Source of the DNA: Guadua angustifolia
Taxonomy: Eukaryota > Streptophyta > Magnoliopsida > Poales > Poaceae
Assembly: GCA_036346375.1 (NCBI GenBank)
Contig: CM070520.1
Span: 47,821,854-47,885,853 of the forward strand
Direction of reading: 5' to 3'
DNA length: 64,000 nt
Below, piece by piece: positions 47,746 to 58,223 of the stretch. Positions within the stretch are counted from its first letter, which is position 1. Every line of letters starts with the position of its first letter. Under the pieces are notes generated by a model, which ran no database searches, was not told the origin of the DNA, and worked only from the letters and a program-made list of their open reading frames with translations. The position numbers were made by a program, and so were the translations under genes.

Positions 47746-48399
47746 ACTACGGACTAATGCAGCGCGATATTCTCGTAATTAGCATTACAATTGCAACAAA
47801 ACGTAAATCGTGGCCCAAACTTTGGACCACGCAACTAATAGCCACGCCGCCAACGATTGTCATATTGTGGCTATTGGTACATATTGCAACGAAATGGGCC
47901 CTATTGCAACGATTTCTCGCCGTTGCAAAAACCCGGAATTCTAGTAGTGTAGGCACCGGTCGAACGAAAAACGCCGTGACCGCTCTGGACCATCATCCTC
48001 GCCCTTCGCATGATTCTCTGCCGCATCCTCAGTTGAGCCCTCGATCATGCGAACGAGAGGAAGCAACCCAGCACGTGCCAACCTATCCACAGGAAAAACA
48101 GACGTAGTATTCAAATATCAGTTAGACGAAATGCAATTGTGCGAGCAATGAAACATGTAAATGTAGTGCAACTCACCTGGTGTAGAAGACTGGGTGGATC
48201 CGCCATGCCTTGTTAGGCACACGGATTCGCAGCAGAGGCACCCTCTCAAGGCCCTCTGTGGTGTGGACGAACGCACGGTGTCGTTGGTCCAACGAAGAGT
48301 CAAGAAGTGTCTCGGCGTGCTCCATCCCTGCAAGTAAACAGGAAGACACTAGGGTTAGTAATGTAAAACAAAAGACTGAAGAGTTCGACATAAATAAAG

Positions 48400-48646
48400 A
48401 AACGACATACATATTACACAATTCAATACAAATTACATAATTCAATACATAAACATGACAAAATGTCCAATATACCCGCATACCTAACATAGGATAAAAT
48501 GATACATATTACACAATTCAATACAAATTACATAATTCACTACATAAACATGACAAAAGGTCCAATATACCCGCAAATACCTAAGATAGGATAAAATGAT
48601 ACATATTACACAATTCAGTACACATTACATAATTCAATACATAACA
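48400..48646. repeat. Tandem repeat downstream of the transposase stop
   Basis: A unit of about 97 bp (ACACAATTCAATACAAATTA, ACATGACAAAATGTCCAA, TAGGATAAAATGATACAT) is present two and a half times at 48405-48640. Part of the unit recurs at 41245-41320 downstream of the GRF-like ORF. Confidence 0.75.
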
Positions 48647-51356
48647 CTACGGGCACTGCGTTGTCTTGTGCCCGTACTCATCGCACTGAGAACACCTCCT
48701 AACAGGGCCACCCACTTCAGATTCATCCATGTCATTGCGAATGCGCCTAGACTGTGGACGACCACCGCCTTCCGCACACCTCCGCAAATTTGCATCCGTA
48801 GACATATCGCACATCTCTGTTAATGGCGTGAAATCACCATGTGCACAAAAACCACGGAACTCACCGGACCGGTATTGACAAAGATGATCCTTCAGTAGAA
48901 AGGGACACGATTATGCACGTGTTCATCCCAATTTGCCCACAAGCTGCAATCACATGCAAGCAGAGAATATGAAGAAGTCTTGGCTTGTTGCACGTGCATT
49001 CACACCATCCAGTGGCCCCTTGGCCTAGGTTAACCTCGTGTGTAATAACCGCTGTGTCGATTCCCAATCCCCTTTACACCGGAGAGTCACTTCGAAGCGG
49101 TACTCAGTGATTCCGAAGCTACGCACCATATGCGGTGAGCTTTGCTCGCTCGCTCCTCCATGTAGGCCATCATCCGCGCACAGTACGGCGTTTGCAATGT
49201 CGTGGCATGAAGTACATCCTCCGCATGCCTTTTCTGGAAGTAGCCAACGATGCCGTGCAACATGCCTTCCAGGATGGCCACAAGTGGTAGCAGACGCAGG
49301 CCTCTGATGACCCAATTGTAAACCTCGGCTATATTCGTTGTCATGACACCAAACCTGTTCAAACAGATCTGTTAGCACAATAACTCTAATTGTTCAACCG
49401 TCGTAGCTTTGTTAATTTAGTATACTAAACTGGCGCCTCCAGTGTCATGGAGCAATGCCCACTTCTCCAATGGCTCCGCCTCTATGCAGTGCGAGAAACA
49501 CTTAATGTTTCTTGACGATCGTCTCCTCGATTTGGAGGATCGAGTGCTCCAAGGGTGATAGCCTTTGGGTGGGCAATCGCTCGTGTTGTTGGTTGCTTCT
49601 TCAGCTCTTCAATATGTGCGGTAGTGTGCTTATCCAACTCGGCCAATATTACGTTGAACTTACGTGCCTAGTTCTGCTTGCATAACCTCTTAAATAGGTT
49701 CATCAGTTTCTTATTCTTGAACTGCCTGAAAAAATTTGCTCCCAAATGTCTCATGCACCACCTGTTCTGCATGTCACGCCATGGAAAAGGCTCATCAAGG
49801 TCCTCCTGTAGAGTCTTAATTGCCGAGATGATACCTTTATGACGATCATGGATGATGCACACGTTGGGCCGATCACGAACTACCCCAAACTTCAAATGTC
49901 TGAAAAATCACAGCCAGCTATCCCGGTTTTCACCCTCAACAAATGCAAAGGCCAATAAAGTATGTGGTTGTTCACATCAACTGCAATGGTCGTTAGAATC
50001 TGCCCCTTGTATTTCCCAGTCAGGAATGTACCATCGATGCACAAAGAATGGACGACAAGACTGAATGACGCAATGCAAGGACCCAATGAAAAAAGCACGA
50101 TTTAAATATCGAGATCCCATTACCATCTGCTTCACTTTCTTCAAAAGCGTGTACGTGCCATGGTTGGTTTCCTTCAAGACATCAAGCACACGAGGTAGGT
50201 TACAATACGAAGCCTCGTATGTGCCAAACCTCTTCTCTAATGCCTTTTGCTTCACACGCTAGGCCATCGAGTAACTTATCTGGTACTTAAATGTTCTCAA
50301 GATTGCTTTCTGAATATAAGAACACCCAATGTCTTGCTTCTCGATGATCTTATTGAACATCACGCTAGCGATTACAGCCGCATTCAAGTTGCGGTGTTTC
50401 ACCAGAACATTTTCTAGTCTGCATGTGTGCCCATCTACTCGTGATGCAATCCCCAATGTCTCGCACTTCGGTTTGTATGCATGTACTCGGAATTCACATC
50501 CTTCGGTTATGCTTCTTTTGTGTATCTATCTCGATGGACAAAACAACTCGAACTCTCTCTGCTGCGATAGTGCCCACAAATTTCACTACCAACTTCAACT
50601 CGTAATTGTTTGCGAAAATTTGATTCAAATTAACGGCATTGCTACCATACTCCCAACGCGACTCATGCCCCCACAAAACTTCCATACCAGCTTTGTTTTT
50701 CCTGTTCCACTCGTCAGGGATGGGTCCATTGCCCCAGTACTACCATGCATTTCATCATCATCAGCTTCTTCCCCTCCTCATCTTCGTCGATGTCATCATC
50801 GCACTCCAACATTTCAGCTTCATCTCGCCATACGGTCCACCAACTCCAATTGATCAACTAGTTGCTCGATGTCCTCCCCTTCATCTGCCCGACCTTCCGC
50901 GTTTGCTGCATCCCTATTATCATCCTCCGCTGCTACCTCAACCGGCACCACTTCCCGAACTTGTTCACCTGTAGTCGACGTGTTGCTTTCGCCCATACCG
51001 CTAATATTCGCCTCTTCTCTAGGGCACGCGTGCACCAGCATTACACATTCAAGGCTAGATCCCTTGCACCACCTTAACCATTTCTGCCACAAGTACGTTC
51101 GATCTACTTTCTTCAACTCCCACAGAGCCGGGTCACCCTTACTACGCGTGAATAAGATTTGAATGGTAACAGAGTAAACACTTAGATCCAGGGAAAAATA
51201 TTGGGTCAACCAAAGCTTTATATCACAGATGCTAACTCTATCGGGGAATAAGTGTTCCACTATGGTGACTGCAAAACTGCTCAAATCAACACCATTCTGC
51301 CCAGTTTTTATTTCACCATCGCCATAGTATACCCTAAATTTCACTGGATTGGACAT
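48647..51356 (-). pseudogene. MURA-type transposase of the MULE
   Basis: Minus strand, ATG at 51356-51354, stop TAG at 48649-48647. N-terminal β-rich region (KFRVYYGDGEIK), an acidic linker, then the MuDR-type zinc region (HTCRLENVLVKHRNL, IIEKQDIGCSYIQKAIL). Catalytic MULE domain: LCIDGTFLTGKYKGQILT (first Asp), VCIIHDRHKGIISAIKTL (second Asp), RWCMRHLGANFF and FGVMTTNIAEVYN. C-terminal SWIM finger (CECTCNKPRLLHILCLHV) and a final CCHC knuckle (CSQCDEYGHKTTQC). A TGG-to-TAG change near 50262 and several frameshifts (50820, 49900, 49660, 49025) inactivate it. It would cut and paste the element through the TIRs. Confidence 0.9.
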
Positions 51357-52249
51357 TACTGTGACGACATAAATAGAATTGATTTTTAGATAATCTAAAA
51401 TCTCTAATATTGCATCATATCTAATATTTAACTAAATTATATCTAATATTGCATCGTATGTAATATTGCATTAGAACCTTTGGACCTCGCAAAATCATCA
51501 CTGCACTCAGAACAATTTTTTTTATAGGTCATGATAAGAAAAATAACAGACCAAATGAATTCAACTAATTTATAGTCTTAAATGGATAACATACTGATAA
51601 TCATGGACAATTGTACGACTAAGCATGATTCAACATTTCAACTGCACATAGATAATTTGGCAACTGCTAGTGCAAGAGCTACCATTACATGAATCACTCA
51701 AGAGCCCATGCATACACTACATACATAGCAGAAACAATGTGTCGCTAAACGTAATTGCTTCAAAGAGTTTGAGAGCTACATCAATCTATACTCTAAAAGA
51801 AAAACCTAATTTCGGTCAATAGTTCAAATAAATATATCTCATTTACTATATAACATTCCGCATTCACCAAGCAAAATCTATAATATTGCATCTAAAATCT
51901 CTAATATTGCATCAATATGACAAAATCTCTAAATTATTTTTCACTACAAAAGTTTAATAACAAAATTTCAAAAAAATTACTTTTTTTTAATTTCCTCCTT
52001 CCTTCTTCTTCCCTCCTCTCTCTCTCCCTCCTCTCCCGAGCACTCTCCTCTCCCTCTCTCCCGCGCGCGACCTCTCTCCTCTCTCTCTCTCCCCCGCATG
52101 CCCTCTCTCTCCTCCCGCGCTCTCTCTCTTCCTCTCCCTCTCCCTCTCTTTCTCTCCCTTTTTCTCTCGCCGTGACCAGTATTTGCTCTTTTTTGTTTTT
52201 TGCTTCGCAATGAAGCCTTGATGGTTGTTTCGCGCCGATAACTATTCGC
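51357..52249. other. Upstream region of the transposase, with a CT-rich tract
   Basis: Between the transposase start and the right TIR. 51990-52165 is a CTCTCC/CCTCTC microsatellite-like tract (GA-rich in the sense of transcription). The rest is AT-rich with ATTGCATC(A/T)AAAATCTCTAATAT phrases at 51390-51480 and 51880-51910. Probable promoter and leader of the transposase; no ORF. Confidence 0.5.
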
Positions 52250-52555
52250 CTGTTGTCGCCACACTGTTTTGGCAACAACAGGTGGTCGCCGAACCAAGTG
52301 GTGACTATATAATGGTCGCCAAACAGTGCGGCGACAATAGCCTAATCTCGCTGTTAACGGTTCAAAACGAGTATTAACGCGATTAGGCTATTGTCGCCAA
52401 ACTGTTTGGCGATTACGCTATTTTCGCCGAATGGTTTGGTGACCACTTAATTTCGCCAAACGGTTTGGCGACTGTATATTATTTCTACAATTTTTTTAAT
52501 CCGTTATTAATATTGCAATTTGTAAATAAAATAATATTATTTAAAAAAAATTACG
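52250..52555 (-). repeat. Right TIR of the MULE, with six phased palindromes
   Basis: Units start at about 52255, 52285, 52315, then 52393, 52423 and 52452. The spacer between the two groups is itself an inverted repeat: GACAATAGCCTAATC (52333-52347) and its exact reverse complement (52381-52395). Together with the left TIR this defines the element. Confidence 0.88.
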
Positions 52556-52639
52556 AAACGGAATGTGAAATTGTTTGCGTCTACTATTCAGTGCCTCTTA
52601 GACATCGCTAGTGGGCCCACTGTCGATGAAACCCACAGA

Positions 52640-53804
52640 CGTGACATCAAGGCCACTAGGCCGCTTTGGAATATATGAATTTTACATGACTTAGAAATTC
52701 CACAGAAAGCAGTGTAATTCCCGTAAGAATCTTATTGAGATTTCACGTTCTAAATGAGGCCTCAAGATGTGTTCGGTTAATTGCCGTGTGCTTGACATAT
52801 TTTGGCGAAGAAAATTTTAAGCGCAAAAATTTGGCTTGCATTTGGTTAGTTAACAATCCTTCATTTCCTGTAAATTATGTTTCCATTTGGCCGCTTAGCC
52901 TATTATCTTGCTAAGATTTGACCCATTCATGAGCAAGAGAATGCTGAAAATTTCTTCGAGAAAAAAGATGATGCTGAAATTTGGTAAATATGGGAACGAT
53001 ATCCATTGGACAAAACAACCACAAGCTCTTGTAACTTTTGAGTTCGATGGACCAGAGTGAGCTTCTTCTGAAGTAGCTTCTAACTTTACTAAGCAAATGT
53101 GATTCCAAGAACACACATATACACACACAAGTATCTCCGCTCATATAAGTTGTTCGGATTTGGAACCGACGGGCTAGAACTCGGCAGCGGTTGCGATCTT
53201 GCTGTTGACTGTTAAGCATGGCCCATTGGCCATTAGTGCTTGAACAAATTTAGCGTTCTGACGGATAACCCTGGAGAATACTGCCCAGGTTGGTTCGGCC
53301 GTCCGGGTGAGGTTGACGGCGAGCTCCGGGAAGAGGTGGCATCCGAGTGTGCCAAGTACGGCCTTGTGGCATGCTTGCTGATACTTGAGAGTTGAGATCA
53401 CTCTGCCAAACTTCCCTGCAGGTGTGACTGTCAGGAGCTTCTTGTAGTTTGAAGGGGCAGAGGAGGTGTGCATTGCACACTGCATCTTGTTGATGTGTTG
53501 GATTAGTTGTTGGTTGATGAATTCAGATTATAAGAAGCAGCAGATAAATCAAATAATAGTGGATAAATAAAATAATCAATCCACGTGGAATGGAGATCTC
53601 TGAATATCATGAGTAAACAGTTGATTGTATTTTAGAAACATGCAGTCTTCTAATAAATATATATCAGTGTCAGCTAGGACCGGGATGATAGAGAATTTGC
53701 AGCCAGTACCTAGTCAAGTTGGACAGGATAAGGGATGATAACCATTTTATATAACTAGAAAATTACCATTTGACCAAGGGATAAGATATTTATTAGTATA
53801 CTAA
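52640..53804. repeat. Repeat unit R1, left part
   Basis: First of three copies of a unit of about 2 kb. It shares with 60200-62640 the phrases GAATCTTATTGAGATTTCACG, GATTTGACCCATTCATGAGC, TATGGGAACGATATCCA and GGTTGATGAATTCAGATTA. It is interrupted at 53804 by a 2.7-kb Helitron composite and resumes at 56515. On the minus strand at 53485-53174 lies an open frame of 103 codons described separately. Confidence 0.8.
53174..53485 (-). other. Unrecognised exon-like ORF in repeat unit R1
   Basis: 103 codons with a reasonable amino-acid mix (LTVTPAGKFGRVISTLKY, CHLFPELAVNLTRT, EPTWAVFSRVIRQ). Copy R3 (62320-62000) keeps the same sequence but with frameshifts and a small internal duplication, and R2 keeps only the start. 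This is the kind of pattern a captured host-gene exon would leave. I do not recognise the family. Confidence 0.3.
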
Positions 53805-55685
53805 TAATATCAAACCTATTACAGCCGAAAGAATTGCAGCGCGAGGAGGCCATCCACCTGTCATTTTGGTAATTTTGCGAAAAAACCCCTCCGCTTCTGC
53901 GAATTACGGATAGGTCCCTGTGAATTACGAATAGATCCTTTGCGATTTTTTGTGAGGGGAAGATTTTTTTCCTTTCATCGCGTTTAGGTCCCTGGCGCGG
54001 TATTTTACGGAAAAAACCTCCCGTTAGGTTCAAATCGCGAACAAGCCCTTTTCTAATTTTTCAGGATAGCGAACAGGTCCAAAAACGTAACATTCAGATC
54101 CTTGCTCCTTACGTCTAGGTCCTTTCTCCGTTTTTCCCGAAAAAAATGTTGTCGGCACCAGAGAAATGTCCGTTTTTCCGGGAAAAAATGTTTTCGGCAC
54201 TAGAGAAATGTGTGTAGCTCTATCTCTAGACTTTTTCCTTAACTCGATTTCCCATCTCGATCACTGATATTTTTTTAAACATGTATTATTACTCGCATAG
54301 AGTGTTAGGCTCGACAAAAGATGCTTGTTGTCTCTGATAATTTTTTGCCCTTTTTCCTCTAGACTATTTTTTACCGGTGGGTGGTTTTGCGAAGATAAAA
54401 AACATCTGTCTAGGTCCTTTCTCCGTTTTTCCCGGGAAAAATATTTTCGGCACCAGAGAAATGTCCGTTTTTCCCGGAAAAAATGTTTTCGGCACCAGAA
54501 AAATGTGTGCAGCTCTATCTCTAGACTTTTTCCTTAGCTCGATTACCCATATCGATCACTGATATTTTTTTAAACATGTATTATTACTCGCGTAGAGTGT
54601 TAGGCTCGACAAAAGAAGCTTGTCGTCTCTGATAATTTTTCGCCCTTTTTCCTCTAGACTATTTTAACTGGTGGATGGTTTTGCAAAGATAAGAAAATAC
54701 ATCCAGTCCCTTTGATCGGTGGTTTTTCAAAAAGGGCCCTACCGTTTCGTATATTCGCGTACGGGTCATTCGCCTTTATTTTTTCGTTTTAAAAAAAATC
54801 CGTAGTTTTTTATTCGCGGTTGTGTTCTCCGTTTTTCCCAAAAAAAAAAGTTTTCGTCACCAAAGATATGTGTACAGCTCTATCTCTAGACTTTTTCCCC
54901 GACTTGATATTCCATCTCGATCTCTGATATTTTTTTAACATATATTATTACTCAGTGAACGCGTAGAGTATTAGGCTCGACAAAAGAAGGTTGCCATCTC
55001 TAATAATTTTTTTCCCTTTTTCCTCTAGACTATTTTTCACCGGTGGGTGGTTTTGCGAACATATATTATTACTCGGTGAACGCGTAGAGTATTAGGCTCG
55101 GCAAAAGAACATTGTCATCTCTAATAGTTTTTCGCACTTTTTCCTCATATTCGCGTACGGGTCATTCACCTTTATTTTTCCGTTTCCAAAAAAATCCGTA
55201 GTTTTTTTATTCGCGGTTGTGTTCTCCGTTTTTCCCGAAAAAAAAGTTTCTATCACAGATATGTGTATAGCTCTATCTCTAGACTTTTTCCCCAACTCGA
55301 TTTTCCATCTCGATCTCTGATGTTTTTTTAGGCATGTATTATTACTCGGTGAACACGTAGAGTATTAGGCTCGACAAAAGAAGGTTGTCGTCTCTAATAA
55401 TTTTTCGCCCTTTTCCCTCTAGACTATTTTTTACCGGCCGGTGGTTTTGCGAACATGTATTATTACTCGATGAACGCGTAGAGTATTAGGCTCGACAAAA
55501 GATGGTTGTCGTCTCTAACAATTTTTCACCATTTTTCCTCTAGACTATTTTTGACACGTTTTTTCTAAAAAAGACATAAAAACGGGGATTACACGGTTTT
55601 CCCCATAAATATCAAGCGATCAAAATTTCACGTGACGCAGCGAACAAATTATATACGCCGCGGCGTAGCGCGTGTCATTATCTAG
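53805..55685 (+). mobile_element. Helitron with long internal tandem repeats
   Basis: The 3' end CTAG (55682-55685) is preceded by a GC-rich palindrome ACGCCGCGGCGT and the GTAGCGCG phrase shared with the Helitron ending at 18258. The left edge is set by the empty site (TATACTAA|TGG) in copies R2 and R3; the first bases are not the canonical TC. Inside, a unit of about 300-390 bp beginning GCTCTATCTCTAGACTTTTTCC repeats four times (near 54215, 54510, 54875, 55270), with GTATTATTACTCG and TTAGGCTCGACAAAAGA phrases. No Rep/helicase. Confidence 0.65.
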
Positions 55686-55687
55686 TA

Positions 55688-56514
55688 TCTATCTTTATAG
55701 CGCTGAGGAATGGAGGCCTGGGAGGCATGCCACATCAACACGTTTGCAAAAAGGCCCTCCAGGAATTGTGAAATTACATTTAGGTCCTCCAGTCAGTTTT
55801 TAAAAAAAATAGACCCGAAAAAATTTAAAATTATGTTTAGGTCCCTCTGCGGTTTACATTTGATCCTCCTAGTGGTTTTTAGCAGAACAGATCTCGGAAA
55901 AAAAATAGATTACTTTAGATCCCTCTACGGTTTACATTTATCTCCTCTCAGTAGTTTTTAGAGAAGCGGGTTTAGAAACAAAATTATGTTTCGAAAAAAA
56001 ATACAGATTCGTCGAAGGTTTATAGCAACCCACGGATTCGCCAACGGGTCCTAGCGACCTTTTTTAAAAAAACACACAAAAACCGAAAATACATTAAAAA
56101 AAGCAGCTGCGATTTTCTAAAAAAAAACACAGATTCGTCGAAGGTTTATAGCAGCCCATAGATTCACCGACGGGTCCTAACCGCGGTTTTCACAAAAAAA
56201 AACACAGATTCACCGAAGGTTTATAGCAGCCTATTGATTCGCCGTCGGGTCTTAACAACCCATTTTTTTTAAAAAAAAAGAAAGTTGAAAATACGACCAA
56301 ATTTCCTAGATTACGTAAAAAAACAGCCACGGTTTTCTAAAAAAACACAGATTTATCGAAAGTTTATAGCAGCTCATAAATTCAACGACGGATCCTAACG
56401 ACCTTTTTTTTAAAAAAAATACGAAAACCGAAAATACAACCAAATTTCTCAAATTTTATCGTTGTCTTGTACTGGTGCACGCACGACGCAACAGAAGCTG
56501 CTACTCCTAGCTAG
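55688..56514 (+). mobile_element. Second Helitron adjoining the first
   Basis: Starts TCTATCTTTATAGCGCTGAGG, close to the start of the 17732 element, and ends CTAG (56511-56514) before host T. It has the same unit of about 80 bp as the 17732 element (GGTTTATAGCAGCCC, GATTCACCGACGGGTCC) in four or more copies. The two Helitrons lie head to tail in the R1 repeat. Confidence 0.65.
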
Positions 56515-57230
56515 TGGTAAATTAGGATCCTAACAAAGGAAAACAAGGATGCCTTCCAGAAAAGAAAACAAACCTGGAATTCTGAAATACTCAAGAGTCA
56601 AGATGGGTATCATACAGAGCACTCATGCATCATGCTCTATGACAATAGATTGCAGAAGTGAACGTCAGATGCAACAATCAAATGGTGCTTAATTGCTATT
56701 TGCAACAGTGAAATCAAGAAAATCAACCGCTAGATCTAATTTCTACTACGTGCTATATGCTTATTAGTATGCTACACCATAAAATTTGAGCTCTTTTACA
56801 GTGGATTAAAATCAATATAAGCTGTCCATACCTTTGAATCTAATGGTTGAAATCAATTTAGATCTAGTTATACTACCACCTGTAGTACTGGTAGTAAAAT
56901 TTAGAGAGGGATAAAAAGCGTAAAAAAATTTCGTCATACTATTTGTCCTTTACAGTAAAACACATCCTGTGATCCTATGAATGGCGGATGAATGGATAAG
57001 AAGCCTCCGAAGATCACCAGGTATTCGGTGAATCAAAAACTGTGAACGAATTAGAAAAAAAATCTAAAATACCCCTGATAAATGAATAGAAAAAGTTTAA
57101 AATACTCTTGAGGAATGGATGGTTAGATTTGATTTCTATAATTTCTCTAAAATTTTTGTCTACAAAGGAGTGTTTAGGCCAAAGGAGTAACACCGCTGCA
57201 ACCGCCTGAGAACTAGCTTGTCCGTACAAC
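56515..57230. repeat. Repeat unit R1, right part
   Basis: Resumes R1 with GGTAAATTAGGATCCTAAC and continues to the shared end AGTAACACCGC...GAGAACTAGCTTGT. It matches R2 and R3 except for small insertions. 57231-57660 holds no supported feature. Confidence 0.75.
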
Positions 57231-57664
57231 CTTCGTGAAGTTTAAATGTGTGCATGTGTCCGTTAAGTTTGGTTTATTCCTCGGCCAATTTTGCATGCAG
57301 GGAAAGCATTCCAAGCTCTGTTTTTCTAAGGACAGGCTTAATACAGGTTGCATAAGTCTTGAAATAAGTGAAAAAAATAAGTAATTATCGTTTACTTTTC
57401 ATTCATACTTTATTATTTATACAACTTTCAAATAATAATATATAGAAGCACCTGCTTTTATTTTTTTTCTCTCAAAGGAACATACTTTTGAAGCCACCCT
57501 GTAAAAACTTTCAAAAAAATTTTACAAAGATTTTTTTTTGTTTTTCACCAAACCCGTACTAGCCGTTCAGTATAGCTGTACGCTCTCTAGCCCTCAGCTG
57601 CCTTCGCTAAAATCCTAGGTAGCTGTTGAGGTATTTAAACGCACCCCTATAAAGAGCGGCCGTC

Positions 57665-58223
57665 ACAGTGACTGTCAAAAGCTTCTTGCAGTTTGAGAGG
57701 GCAGAGGAAGTGTACATTGCACACTGCATCTTGTTGATGTGTTGGATCAGTTGTTGGTTGATGAATTCAGATTATAAGAAGCAGCTGATAAATCAGATAA
57801 TAGTGGATAAATAAATTAATCAATCCATGTGGAGTGGAATGGAGGTCTCTGAATATCATGAGTAAACAGTTGATTGTATTTTAGAAACATGCAGTCTTGT
57901 ATTATCAGCTAGGACCGGGATGATAGAGAAGTTGCAGCCAGTACCTAGCCAAGTTGGACAGGATAAGAGATGATAACCTTTTTACATAAGTAGAAAATTA
58001 CCATTTGACCGAGGGAGAATATATTTATTAGTATACTAATGGTAAATTAGGATCCTAACAAAGGAAAACAGGGATGCCTTCCAGAAAAGAAAACAAACCT
58101 GGAATTCTGCAATACTCAAGAAGGGCATCACACAGAGCACTCATGCGTCATACTAAATGCTCTATGACAATAAATTGCAACACTGAACGTCCGATGCAAG
58201 AATCAAATGGTGCTTAATTGCTA
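57665..58223. repeat. Repeat unit R2 (5'-truncated), left part
   Basis: Begins GACTGTCAAAAGCTTCTTGC and matches R1 53410-53804 plus 56515 onward without the Helitron composite, so it shows the empty site. It is interrupted at 58224 by a minus-strand Helitron. Confidence 0.8.

Larger units (their letters stand above)
44733..47949 (+). mobile_element. CACTA (En/Spm) DNA transposon, 3.2 kb, defective
   Basis: TIRs CACTACTAGAAATTCGGG (44733) and its inverted match CCCGGAATTCTAGTAGTG (ending 47949), with a perfect 3-bp duplication TAG on both sides. Subterminal regions are full of GTGGCAAT/ATTGCCAC words, probable transposase-binding sites. It holds a TNPA-like relic but no TNP2 catalytic ORF. 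Removing it with one TAG leaves the PMD reading frame continuous (FDRC joined to LLSCWVDRW). Confidence 0.93.
42460..48335 (-). pseudogene. Plant mobile domain (PMD) gene, interrupted by a CACTA element
   Basis: Minus strand, multi-exon. Exon 1 includes EHAETLLDSSLDQRHRAF and ends at a CAG|GTGAGT donor near 48173. The next exon begins near 48116 (LARAGLLPLVRMIEGS) and runs to SFDRC, where the CACTA sits. The core VDRWRPETHTFHLPLSE-VTVTLQDVAMFTGLPI (44735-44454) is the signature of PMD/aminotransferase-like proteins related to MAIN/MAIL1. Later exons: LLWLFGMVMFTTTHGDSVDA, SFERFPVGRPLVDP-type sequence after a stop, QVRSAYHSFTEALDHRVEAV, and a Pro/Gln-rich tail ending GQGPQ at 42460. A frameshift near 44400 and a stop near 44132 add damage. 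PMDs are presumed nucleic-acid-associated; function inside the element is unknown. Confidence 0.75.
40194..52555 (-). mobile_element. Mutator-like element (MULE) with long TIRs and three-gene cargo
   Basis: The ends are inverted repeats of about 310-340 bp (40194-40530 and 52250-52555) sharing AATAATATTATTTTATTTAC and a series of GTCGCCAAAC/GTTTGGCGAC palindromes. Flanking direct repeat AAACGGAA (8 bp certain, perhaps 9). Cargo, all minus strand, from right to left: MURA transposase, PMD gene (broken by a CACTA element) and a GRF-like small ORF. MULEs move by cut-and-paste and make 8-11 bp duplications, in agreement. PMD genes inside MULEs are known in plants. The transposase is disrupted, so this copy could only move with help. 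Confidence 0.85.

Noticed and set aside
51934..52297. Arg/Glu-rich or Ser/Leu-rich open frames
   Set aside because: Products of a CT-rich simple-sequence tract upstream of the transposase.
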